From Acidobacteriaceae bacterium (GTDB taxonomy: Bacteria; Acidobacteriota; Terriglobia; Terriglobales; Acidobacteriaceae), in contig PKUV01000192.1 of assembly GCA_003131315.1 (NCBI GenBank), positions 1-33,673 on the forward strand: a stretch of 33,673 nucleotides of DNA. The letters are read 5' to 3'. This document shows, one piece after another, positions 24,167-31,097 of the stretch. Numbering within the stretch: position 1 is the first letter of the stretch; each line of letters opens with the position of its first letter. Under the pieces are notes generated by a model. The model saw only the letters and a program-made list of their open reading frames with translations. It made no database searches and was not told where the DNA came from. The translations under genes were made by a program, and so were the position numbers.

Positions 24167-25351
24167 ATGTCTAACGATATTGATATGTCCGAGGTGGCCA
24201 GTGCCGCCCGCAACCCGGCTTCTTACCAGGGCACCTACTGGCTCGCGCTGGCCCTGACCCAGGGATTGGGCCCGTCGCGCATCAAGAAACTGATCGAGCA
24301 TTATGGCACCGCGGAGCGCGTTTTCCAGGCCAGCCTGACCGAACTCGAAGCTATGGGGATGCGCGCCGTTTCCGCGCAATCGGTGGTCACGGGAAAGTCG
24401 CTCGAACTCGCGCAGCAGGAATGCATCAAGGCGGCCGACGCGCGCGCCAAAATTATCTCCCTCAGCGATCCCGAATATCCGTCACGGCTGAAGGAAATTT
24501 ACGACCCACCGGTAATCCTGTTCGTGAAAGGAAGCGTCGAGGTGCTGGCCCAGCCCGGCATCGCGATGGTGGGAACGCGTCATCCCACGCCCTACGGCAG
24601 CGGCATGGCCGAACGCCTCTCGACCGACCTCGCCGCTCGCGGCCTCGTGATCATCAGCGGCCTGGCGCGCGGCATCGATACCTCGTCGCATCGCGGCGCC
24701 GTTGCTGCCAAAGGAAAAACCGTCGCCGTCCTCGGCACCGGAATTGACGTCATGTACCCCAGGGAAAACACGCGGCTCACAGAACAAATCGTCGCCCTCG
24801 GCGGCGCGCTGATCACCGAGTTCCCGGTCGGAACCTTTCCGGCCCCACAAAACTTTCCCATCCGCAACCGGATCATCAGCGGCATGTCCGCCGGCGTGCT
24901 GGTGGTCGAAGCCGCGGAATACAGCGGCACGCGCATCACGTCGCGCCTTGCCCTCGAGCAAAACCGCGACGTTTACGCCGTCCCAGGCAACGTGACCAAC
25001 AAGAATTCCTGGGGCCCGAACACGCTGATCAAGCAGGGCGCGAAACTCGTCGCCACCTGGGAAGACGTGTGGGAAGAGCTTCCGGCGGACGTGCAGGTCG
25101 CGCTCAGTTCCATGCAGAATGAATCCCCCGAGCCGGAAACCGCATCTCTATTTCCGGACGAGGTTACCTCGCCCCACGAAAAAAAGATCCTCAGATTGCT
25201 CAAGGCCGATGAATCAACGCACATTGATCAACTGGTCGAATTACTGGAAGCCGAAATGTCGTCGTCGGAAATATTTGCTGCGCTTTTCGAACTGGAACTC
25301 AATGGCAAGATACGCCAGTTGCCGGGGAAGAATTTTGTAAAAAGCTTTTAG
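24167..25351 (+). CDS. dprA: DNA-processing protein DprA
   Basis: This encodes 394 aa from ATG 24167; GTG 24116 and ATG 24185 are alternatives and none has a clear Shine-Dalgarno sequence. DprA loads RecA on incoming single-stranded DNA during natural transformation. Seen: an N-terminal helix-hairpin-helix-like region (LALTQGLGPSRIKKLIEHYG), the Rossmann core IAMVGTRHPTPYG, SGLARGIDTSSHRGA, VLGTGIDVMYPREN, FPIRNRIISGMSAGVLVVEA, and a C-terminal winged-helix (SPHEKKILRLLKADESTHIDQLVELLE). The stop TAG (25349-25351) lies across the first two heptamer units of the following element, so the last residues Ser-Phe come from repeat sequence. Confidence 0.95.
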   Translation: MSNDIDMSEVASAARNPASYQGTYWLALALTQGLGPSRIKKLIEHYGTAERVFQASLTELEAMGMRAVSAQSVVTGKSLELAQQECIKAADARAKIISLSDPEYPSRLKEIYDPPVILFVKGSVEVLAQPGIAMVGTRHPTPYGSGMAERLSTDLAARGLVIISGLARGIDTSSHRGAVAAKGKTVAVLGTGIDVMYPRENTRLTEQIVALGGALITEFPVGTFPAPQNFPIRNRIISGMSAGVLVVEAAEYSGTRITSRLALEQNRDVYAVPGNVTNKNSWGPNTLIKQGAKLVATWEDVWEELPADVQVALSSMQNESPEPETASLFPDEVTSPHEKKILRLLKADESTHIDQLVELLEAEMSSSEIFAALFELELNGKIRQLPGKNFVKSF

Positions 25352-25836
25352 CTGTTAGCTCTTGGCACTTGGCTCTTAGCTCTTCGCTTATCAACGCGGA
25401 GGTACTCATGAGGAACTACAGGGACCTGGTGGCTTGGGAAAACGCGCATCGGCTGACTCTGGCGGTCTACAGGAATACTCGATCGTTCCCCAACGAAGAA
25501 CGATTCGGGCTGACTAGTCAAATGCGTCGTGCGTCGGCATCGATTGCGGCGAACCTTGCTGAAGGTTGTGGTCGAAGGTCTGATGGAGAGATGGGCAGAT
25601 TCATCCAGATTGCAATGGGTTCGGGGGCTGAGTTGTCTTATCACTTCTTGCTGGCGCGAGACTTGGGTCTCCTCGAAGCCAAGGTTTATCAGTGTCTGGA
25701 TTCTGATTTGGGAGCAGTCATGCGCATGATGTCATCACTATCGTACAAAATCAGGAGTCACCCAGCGGATGAAAAAACTGGAGGCCCAGTAACGAAGAGC
25801 TAAAAGCTAATAGCCAAGAGCTAAAAGCCAAAAGCC
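25343..25836 (+). mobile_element. Putative element: inverted heptamer arrays flanking a four-helix-bundle gene
   Basis: The left arm (25343-25384) is six 7-nt units: AGCTTTT, AGCTGTT, AGCTCTT, GGCACTT, GGCTCTT, AGCTCTT. The right arm (25795-25836) is six units which, reverse-complemented, read GGCTTTT, GGCTTTT, AGCTCTT, GGCTATT, AGCTTTT, AGCTCTT. The arms match at about 34 of 42 positions with the same phase, so they form long imperfect terminal inverted repeats. Between them lies only the four-helix-bundle gene with its own ribosome site. A gene-less element with the same units lies at 30984-31088. Mobility is inferred; no target-site duplication was identified. Confidence 0.7.
25408..25803 (+). 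CDS. Four helix bundle protein (S23 / Avd-like family)
   Basis: This encodes 131 aa from ATG 25408, preceded by GGAGG at 6-nt spacing. Seen: YRDLVAWENAHRLTLAVYR, then FGLTSQMRRASASIAANLAEGCGRRS and FIQIAMGSGAELSYHFLLARDLGLL. The SI..N.AEG and GS..EL blocks are the signature of the 23S-rRNA intervening-sequence protein family (TIGR02436), whose fold is also that of Avd, the accessory protein of diversity-generating retroelements. The function is unknown for stand-alone members. The whole gene sits between inverted RGCTNTT arrays, and its TAA stop (25801-25803) spans two repeat units, so the last residues Lys-Ser derive from the array. Composition is visibly less GC-rich than dprA and topA. Confidence 0.92.
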   Translation: MRNYRDLVAWENAHRLTLAVYRNTRSFPNEERFGLTSQMRRASASIAANLAEGCGRRSDGEMGRFIQIAMGSGAELSYHFLLARDLGLLEAKVYQCLDSDLGAVMRMMSSLSYKIRSHPADEKTGGPVTKS

Positions 25837-25850
25837 GACCGCTCGCGCAG

Positions 25851-25880
25851 TTGTTGCAATCCGCCAATTCGTGCTAGCTT
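25851..25880 (+). promoter_or_regulatory. Possible sigma70-type promoter of topA
   Basis: TTGTTG (25851-25856), an 18-nt spacer and TAGCTT (25875-25880) lie 30 nt upstream of the topA start. The fit to consensus is only moderate. Confidence 0.3.
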
Positions 25881-25910
25881 CAATTCCATTACCGCGAAAC
25901 TGAGGAACCA

Positions 25911-28439
25911 TTGTCAAAAGGTCTAGTCATTGTCGAATCGCCGGCTAAGGCGAAAACTATCCAAAAGTATCTGGGCAAGGGATTCACGGTCGATGCTTCT
26001 TACGGCCACGTGAAGGACCTGCCCAAGAGCAGCCTCGGTGTCGACGTCGAAAACAATTTCGATACCGAATACGTCGTCATCCCCGGAAAAGAAAAGATCC
26101 TCGCCAAGCTGAAGAAGCTGGCCCTCTTGGCCGACACCATCTACCTTGCGCCTGACCCGGATCGCGAAGGCGAAGCCATCGCCGCTCATCTCGCCGACGA
26201 ACTCGGCGACGATTCGGGCAAGAAAAAGAAGAAGACGAAGGCAGGGACAAAGACAACAAAGACCGACAGCAAGGCGAAGGCGAAGACGAACGCCGGGGAT
26301 GGCGCGCGCATCCGCCGCGTGACCTTTAACGAAATCACGCAGCGCGCCGTCAAGGCCGCTTTCGAGCATCCCCGCGACATCGATCGCAACCTGGTGGACG
26401 CGCAGCAGACCCGCCGTGTGCTCGATCGCCTCGTGGGCTACCAGGTCTCTCCTCTGTTATGGGACAAAGTCCGCCGCGGCCTTTCTGCCGGACGTGTGCA
26501 GACGGTCGCGCTCCGCTTGATCGTCGATCGCGAACGCGAAATCAAAGCCTTCGAGAAAAGAGAATACTGGACGATTGACGCGAATCTCGCCGCCTCTAAG
26601 CCTCCTGCATTCGACGCCCGCTTCCTGGGCAAGGGCGAAGAGAAAATCGAAATCACGAATGGCGAGGAAGCGGAAAAAATCCGCCTGGCGCTCGAAAACG
26701 CCGATTGGATCGTCCGCTCAGCGGAAAAGAAAGAGCGGCGGCGCAATGCCACTCCGCCGTTCACTACCAGCAAGCTGCAACAGGATTCCTCCCGCAAGCT
26801 GCGCTTCAGCGTGAAGCGCACCATGATGATCGCGCAGCGCCTCTATGAAGGTGTCGAACTCGGCGACGAGGGGCTGGTTGGCCTGATCACCTACATGCGA
26901 ACCGATTCGACCCGCGTTGCCGCCGAGGCGATCACCGAGGTCCGCGAGTACATCACCAGCGAGTACGGTGCCAACTATTTGCCGGGTTCCCCCAATACAT
27001 ATAAGGAGAAGAAAGAAGCGCAAGCGGCGCACGAGGCCATTCGCCCGACTTCGGCGGCGCGCCATCCCGACCAGGTCAAGAAATATCTACAGGAAGACGA
27101 ATTCAAGGTTTACAAACTGATCTGGCAGCGCTTCGTTGCTTCCCAGATGAACCCCGCCGTCTTCGACCAGACGACCGTCGACATTGATGCCAAGTCCGGA
27201 AACGATGTCTTCCGGTTCCGCGTCACTGGCTCAGTTCCGAAGTTCGATGGCTTCCTGAAGGTCTATGAAGAGTCCAAAGACAGCAAGGACGAAGAAGACG
27301 AGGAACTGAAGCACAAGCTCCCGCCGCTTGAAGCCGGGCAGAAGCTTACGCTGAAGTCGCTTCTCCCAGAACAGCATTTCACCGAGCCGCCTCCGCGCTT
27401 CAATGAAGCTTCTCTGGTGAAGGAACTCGAGGAGCGCGGCATCGGCCGGCCTTCCACCTACGCCACGATTCTCAGCACCATCCAGGAGCGGCAGTATGCG
27501 CAGAAAATCGGCGGCAAGTTCACACCCACCGAAATTGGCCTGGTCGTCACCGATCTGCTGGTCGAGAACTTCAAGGACATTTTCGACTTCCAATACACCG
27601 CGCGCCTGGAAGAAGAACTCGACGAGATTGAAGAAGGCAAGCAGACGGGGAACGAAGCGCTCACCGAGTTTTACCAGAAGTTTTCCAAGGATCTCCGATA
27701 CGCCGAGAAGCACATGGAAAACATCAAGCGTATGGAGAAGCCCACCGACGAAAAATGTGAACTCTGCGGCGCGCCGCTGGTCATCAAGTGGGGCAAGCAC
27801 GGTTCGTTCTATGCGTGCAGTACCTTTGACAAGGAAAACAAGGAAAGCTGCAGGTTCACCAAAGAAAATCCCATCAATCTGCCCGACCTCGACTCGGCCG
27901 ATGTGCAGGAGACTGCGCAAGAGGAATACTGCGAAAACTGTGGCCGCGTCATGGTCCTGAAGCGCGGACGCTTCGGCCAGTTCATGGCCTGCACCGGCTA
28001 TCCCGATTGCAAGACGACGCGGCGGCTCGATCAGGGCAAGAAGGTGCCCGACATTCCGCTCGATGAAACCTGCCCACTGTGCAAGCGCAACCTGATCCTG
28101 CGGCACGGCCGTTTCGGCGAGTTCACTTCCTGCAGCGGATATCCCGACTGCAAATATGTGAAGCAGAACTTCATCGGCGTGAAGTGCCCGGAATGCAAGG
28201 AAGGCGAACTCGTCGAAAAACGCGCGCGCAAGGGCAACACTTTTTACGGCTGCGGAAACTATCCGAAGTGCAAGTTCACCTCGGCGGCGAAGCCGGTTGC
28301 CGAGAAGTGTCCGGATTGCGGACATGAATTTCTGGTGGAACGAATCCGCAAAGACGGACCGGTGATCGCGTGTCCGAATAAAGAATGCGATTACGAGCGG
28401 GCGGTGGAAGGCGTCGCCGGTTCGTCACAGACCGTGTAG
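25911..28439 (+). CDS. topA: DNA topoisomerase I (type IA)
   Basis: This encodes 842 aa. It relaxes negative supercoils through a 5'-phosphotyrosine intermediate. The start is TTG 25911, with GAGGA 5 nt upstream. Seen: the Toprim domain GLVIVESPAKAKTIQKYLG and DPDREGEAIAAHL, RRGLSAGRVQTVALRLIV, the catalytic block LITYMRTDSTRV with Y328 and R330, and EERGIGRPSTYATILSTI. After the core come five C4 zinc-ribbon motifs (first CELCGAPLVIKWGKHGSFYAC, last CPDCGHEFLVERIRKDGP), more than the three of E. coli. A lysine/threonine-rich insertion (KKKKKTKAGTKTTKTDSKAK) interrupts the Toprim domain after HLADELGDDSG. It lies directly downstream of the heptamer element. Confidence 0.97.
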   Translation: MSKGLVIVESPAKAKTIQKYLGKGFTVDASYGHVKDLPKSSLGVDVENNFDTEYVVIPGKEKILAKLKKLALLADTIYLAPDPDREGEAIAAHLADELGDDSGKKKKKTKAGTKTTKTDSKAKAKTNAGDGARIRRVTFNEITQRAVKAAFEHPRDIDRNLVDAQQTRRVLDRLVGYQVSPLLWDKVRRGLSAGRVQTVALRLIVDREREIKAFEKREYWTIDANLAASKPPAFDARFLGKGEEKIEITNGEEAEKIRLALENADWIVRSAEKKERRRNATPPFTTSKLQQDSSRKLRFSVKRTMMIAQRLYEGVELGDEGLVGLITYMRTDSTRVAAEAITEVREYITSEYGANYLPGSPNTYKEKKEAQAAHEAIRPTSAARHPDQVKKYLQEDEFKVYKLIWQRFVASQMNPAVFDQTTVDIDAKSGNDVFRFRVTGSVPKFDGFLKVYEESKDSKDEEDEELKHKLPPLEAGQKLTLKSLLPEQHFTEPPPRFNEASLVKELEERGIGRPSTYATILSTIQERQYAQKIGGKFTPTEIGLVVTDLLVENFKDIFDFQYTARLEEELDEIEEGKQTGNEALTEFYQKFSKDLRYAEKHMENIKRMEKPTDEKCELCGAPLVIKWGKHGSFYACSTFDKENKESCRFTKENPINLPDLDSADVQETAQEEYCENCGRVMVLKRGRFGQFMACTGYPDCKTTRRLDQGKKVPDIPLDETCPLCKRNLILRHGRFGEFTSCSGYPDCKYVKQNFIGVKCPECKEGELVEKRARKGNTFYGCGNYPKCKFTSAAKPVAEKCPDCGHEFLVERIRKDGPVIACPNKECDYERAVEGVAGSSQTV

Positions 28440-28456
28440 AACGTTCTTCAAAGTAC

Positions 28457-28561
28457 CGAGATCCAGCCCCGAAGGGGCGACCCAGTTTAGCCCAGCGCTT
28501 CAGCGCTGGGAAAAGTGGAAAGAATAATTCAAGTCCCGGAGGGACGGCCCAGTTCTCACGC
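28457..28561 (+). repeat. 105-bp palindrome-rich repeat, copy 2
   Basis: This is a near-identical, oppositely oriented copy of 10127-10231, with hairpins CCCCGAAGGGG, CCCAGCGCTTCAGCGCTGGG and TCCCGGAGGGA. It lies 17 nt after the topA stop. Confidence 0.9.
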
Positions 28562-28639
28562 GCTCACTCCCCACGCGTTTGAACCCTGATCTGATCTTCC
28601 GCGATTGGATACAAGGAATTCAAAACACGAGGCGAAAAT

Positions 28640-29104
28640 ATGGCAAACAAAGCGACCGCGCACGACGCACAGGTGGTTCTGAAACTCTACGATCTCCGCC
28701 GCGAAGCGGAGATGCGCAAGGCAAGAGACTGGTTTACGGTGGAATTCTGGCCGCAGAGCGCCGGCGACATCCTGAAAGTCGCCAACGCGTTCCCCAGCCA
28801 GGAAAATGCCTGGATGCGCCAGGTGGGCGGCTACTGGGACATGGCCGCATCGCTGGTATTGCACGGCGCCGTCAACGAAGAGCTCTTCCTTCAGCCCGGC
28901 ATTAGCGGCGAAATGTTTTTCATTTTCGCCAAGATTCATCCATTCCTGAAGGAAATCCGGGAAAAGATGAACAACCCCGAGGCGTTTGCGAATATTGAGA
29001 AAGTTGCCACCGGATCGAAGACCGCCCGCAAGCGTCTGGAACGCGTCTCGAAGAATGTTGAGAATCGGCGCAAAGCGCTGGCCAAGCCCGCGAAGAAGGG
29101 CTGA
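28640..29104 (+). CDS. Uncharacterised 154-aa protein
   Basis: I do not recognise a family. The ATG at 28640 is preceded by GAGG about 7 nt upstream. The sequence is soluble, has no signal peptide and looks largely helical: it starts AHDAQVVLKLYDLRREAEMRKARDWF, has a central tryptophan/aromatic-rich part (FWPQSAGDILKVANAF, NAWMRQVGGYWDMAASLVLHG) and ends in a basic helix (TARKRLERVSKNVENRRKALAKPAKKG). Codon use and composition match the neighbouring genes, supporting real coding. It lies between topA and bioY. Confidence 0.8.
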   Translation: MANKATAHDAQVVLKLYDLRREAEMRKARDWFTVEFWPQSAGDILKVANAFPSQENAWMRQVGGYWDMAASLVLHGAVNEELFLQPGISGEMFFIFAKIHPFLKEIREKMNNPEAFANIEKVATGSKTARKRLERVSKNVENRRKALAKPAKKG

Positions 29105-29179
29105 CCGCAGCCGAGCCTCTTCTTCATTCTGTGCACATTTTCGTCACCGCCCATCTGCTATCCTAAATGCGTTGTGCGG

Positions 29180-29335
29180 ATGCTCTGGTGGTTTCTCATA
29201 CTAGGAGTCAGTACTGCGGTGGTCGTGTCGGTTGCGCTTACGCTCTACATGCGGGTCCGGCGGCAAATGAAGCGCTCGGCGGCCCACAGAGCGGAACTCG
29301 ACGGCCTCGACCGCTCGTCGCCGCCTGAGGCCTGA
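29180..29335 (+). CDS. Small single-pass membrane protein, 51 aa
   Basis: Starting MLWWFLILGVSTAVVVSVAL, it has one hydrophobic helix (about residues 3-23), then a basic stretch RVRRQMKR and an acidic tail ending SSPPEA. This positive-inside layout is credible for a short membrane protein. There is no Shine-Dalgarno sequence; GTG 29174 is an alternative start, and TATCCT about 20 nt upstream could be a -10 box giving a nearly leaderless mRNA. It ends 35 nt before bioY. The function is unknown. Confidence 0.5.
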   Translation: MLWWFLILGVSTAVVVSVALTLYMRVRRQMKRSAAHRAELDGLDRSSPPEA

Positions 29336-29370
29336 TCCGCCACTACGTCCGCCACCAGGAAAGGAAAGCC

Positions 29371-29988
29371 ATGTCGAGAGTAGCGACCCAAGTTTTCGGT
29401 CAGCAGACCCGGTCCATAGATCGGGGAAAGGATTGGGGAAGGGAATGGGCGAAGCAGGCGGCCATCGTGATCGCCGCCAGCCTCTTCGTCGCCTTGTGCG
29501 CGCGCGTGACCGTGCCCCTACCCTTCACGCCGGTTCCGCTGACGCTGCAAAACTTCGGAGTTCTGGCCGTGGGCTTGCTGCTCGGTTCGCGTGGCGGTTT
29601 TGCCGCTCTCTCGCTCTACCTTGTCGAAGGCGCGTTCGGACTGCCCGTATTCAGCCCCTCAATTCTAGGCGGCGGAATTGCCCAGATACTCGGCCCGACC
29701 GGTGGATTCCTCATGGCCTATCCACTGGTGGCATTCGTCGCTGGCTGGATCTTTGAACACAACTCGGAGCACAACTCCCGCCGTTTCGCCTGGGCTGCGC
29801 TGTCGTCCGTAGCTGCGGAAATTGTGCTCTTCGCCGGTGGACTCAGTTGGCTTGCCGTGTTCTTTCACTCCGTTTCTCAGGCGATCAGGTTTGGCCTCTA
29901 CTGGTTCGTTTTTGCGGAAGTCATCAAGGTGCTGATGGCCGCCGTCGTCGCCGCTCGCTGGCACCAACGGCTTTCTTCGCAACGCTGA
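29371..29988 (+). CDS. bioY: Biotin transporter BioY (ECF S component)
   Basis: This encodes 205 aa with about six membrane segments. Seen: VPLPFTPVPLTLQNFGVLAVG, LGSRGGFAALSLYLVEGAFGLPVFSP and GGIAQILGPTGGFLMAYP, the conserved BioY blocks. BioY binds and imports biotin, either alone or with the shared EcfAAT energising module; no ecf genes lie here, so that module, if used, is elsewhere. The ATG at 29371 follows GGAAAGGAAAG closely. A HNSEHNSRR insertion between helices is a small direct repeat (EHNSEHNS). Confidence 0.95.
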   Translation: MSRVATQVFGQQTRSIDRGKDWGREWAKQAAIVIAASLFVALCARVTVPLPFTPVPLTLQNFGVLAVGLLLGSRGGFAALSLYLVEGAFGLPVFSPSILGGGIAQILGPTGGFLMAYPLVAFVAGWIFEHNSEHNSRRFAWAALSSVAAEIVLFAGGLSWLAVFFHSVSQAIRFGLYWFVFAEVIKVLMAAVVAARWHQRLSSQR

Positions 29989-29996
29989 ACACGAGT

Positions 29997-30072
29997 TTCG
30001 TATCAGGGCATCGCTTTAGCGACGCCGTAAGTTCTTCCGCCTGTAGAGACGGGGCAAGCCGCGTTTCTACGG
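29997..30072. repeat. TTCGTATCAGGG repeat (copy 3) and degenerate CCTGTAGAGACGGGGC hairpin
   Basis: The block 29997-30031 is the third copy of the palindromic repeat also at 7019-7053 and 20541-20575. The block 30040-30072 is a decayed version of the perfect hairpin at 12541-12574. Both lie between bioY and mqnD. Confidence 0.8.
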
Positions 30073-30131
30073 AAAGACGCCCTTTCTAATGAGACCAGTT
30101 GTAAGTTTATAGAACAGGATTAAGGAATCTT

Positions 30132-30980
30132 ATGAGTACAGTATCTTCTCCAGTTCGCGAAATCACCGTGGCGCACAGCCCGGACTCCGACGACGCATTC
30201 ATGTTTTACGGCTTGGCCACGAACAAAGTTCGCGTGCCGGGACTGAAGTTCAGCCATACCCTTTGCGACATCGAGACGCTCAACCGCCAGGCGCAAGAAG
30301 GCGTCTACGACGTAACCGCGATTTCATTCCACGCCTTCCCCTACATTCAGGAAAACTATGCGCTGATGTCGTGCGGCGGCAGCGTGGGCGACGGTTATGG
30401 TCCCATGCTTGTTTCCACCCGCCCCTTCACGCAAGACGAAATCAAGCGCAAGAAAATCGCGGTGCCCGGCAAGCTCACCACCGCCTACCTGGCGCTCGAA
30501 CTGTTCGCGCCCGGCATTGAAGTGGAAGTCGTCCCCTTCGATCAAATCATCCCGCAGATTCTCGAAGGGAAACACGAAGCCGGCCTCATTATCCACGAAG
30601 GCCAGCTTACTTACGACAAGTCGGGACTGCACCGCGTAGTCGATCTCGGCAGGTGGTGGCAGAAAGTCACCGGACTGCCGCTGCCGCTCGGCGGAAACGC
30701 CATCCGGCGCTCGCTTGGCCGGGAAACGATGGCCAGCGTCACCCATGCGCTGCGCGAGAGCATCCAGTACGCCATCGATCATCGCGAAGAAGCGCTCGCC
30801 TACGCTATGCAATTTGCCCGCGATCTCGATACCCAACTCGCCGATAAGTTTGTCGGCATGTACGTAAACGAGCGCACCCTCGACTACGGCGACGACGGTC
30901 GCGAAGCCGTGCGGCGACTGCTCGATATGGGGCACAAGGCAGGCATCATTCCGCAGACGCCGCGCGTGGAGTGGGTGTGA
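30132..30980 (+). CDS. mqnD: 1,4-dihydroxy-6-naphthoate synthase
   Basis: This encodes 282 aa. MqnD forms 1,4-dihydroxy-6-naphthoate from cyclic dehypoxanthine futalosine, the product of MqnC. Seen: [16 protein letters not shown] at the N-terminus, [23 protein letters not shown] and [15 protein letters not shown] with the conserved catalytic-type H155. The fold is a periplasmic-binding-protein-like one without a signal peptide. The ATG at 30132 follows AAGGA by 6 nt. With mqnC and mqnA in the same window, the organism very probably makes menaquinone by the futalosine route. Confidence 0.95.
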   Translation: MSTVSSPVREITVAHSPDSDDAFMFYGLATNKVRVPGLKFSHTLCDIETLNRQAQEGVYDVTAISFHAFPYIQENYALMSCGGSVGDGYGPMLVSTRPFTQDEIKRKKIAVPGKLTTAYLALELFAPGIEVEVVPFDQIIPQILEGKHEAGLIIHEGQLTYDKSGLHRVVDLGRWWQKVTGLPLPLGGNAIRRSLGRETMASVTHALRESIQYAIDHREEALAYAMQFARDLDTQLADKFVGMYVNERTLDYGDDGREAVRRLLDMGHKAGIIPQTPRVEWV

Positions 30981-30983
30981 AGA

Positions 30984-31088
30984 GGCTCTTGGCTATTAGC
31001 TGTTAGCTTTTAGCCTTTTGAACCGAGCGCATCAATCAGTTGTCTCTGGGCTGACCAGCTAAGAGCCAAAAGCTAACAGCTAATTGCT
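30984..31088. repeat. Gene-less inverted heptamer element, RGCTNTT family
   Basis: The left arm is GGCTCTT, GGCTATT, AGCTGTT, AGCTTTT and a longer AGCCTTTT (30984-31019). A 37-nt core follows (31020-31056), then a right arm of AGCT, AAGAGCC, AAAAGCT, AACAGCT, AATTGCT (31057-31088). The units are the same as those flanking the four-helix-bundle gene at 25343-25836. It fills the convergent gap between mqnD and the metallopeptidase gene. Confidence 0.9.
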
Positions 31089-31097
31089 GCTTTCGCC

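Noticed and set aside
25343-25836. Diversity-generating retroelement based on the Avd-like protein
   Set aside because: No reverse transcriptase and no template/variable repeat pair is visible in the window.
27231-28325. 364-aa minus-strand ORF opposite topA
   Set aside because: It is antisense to the zinc-ribbon region of topA, with no motif of its own.
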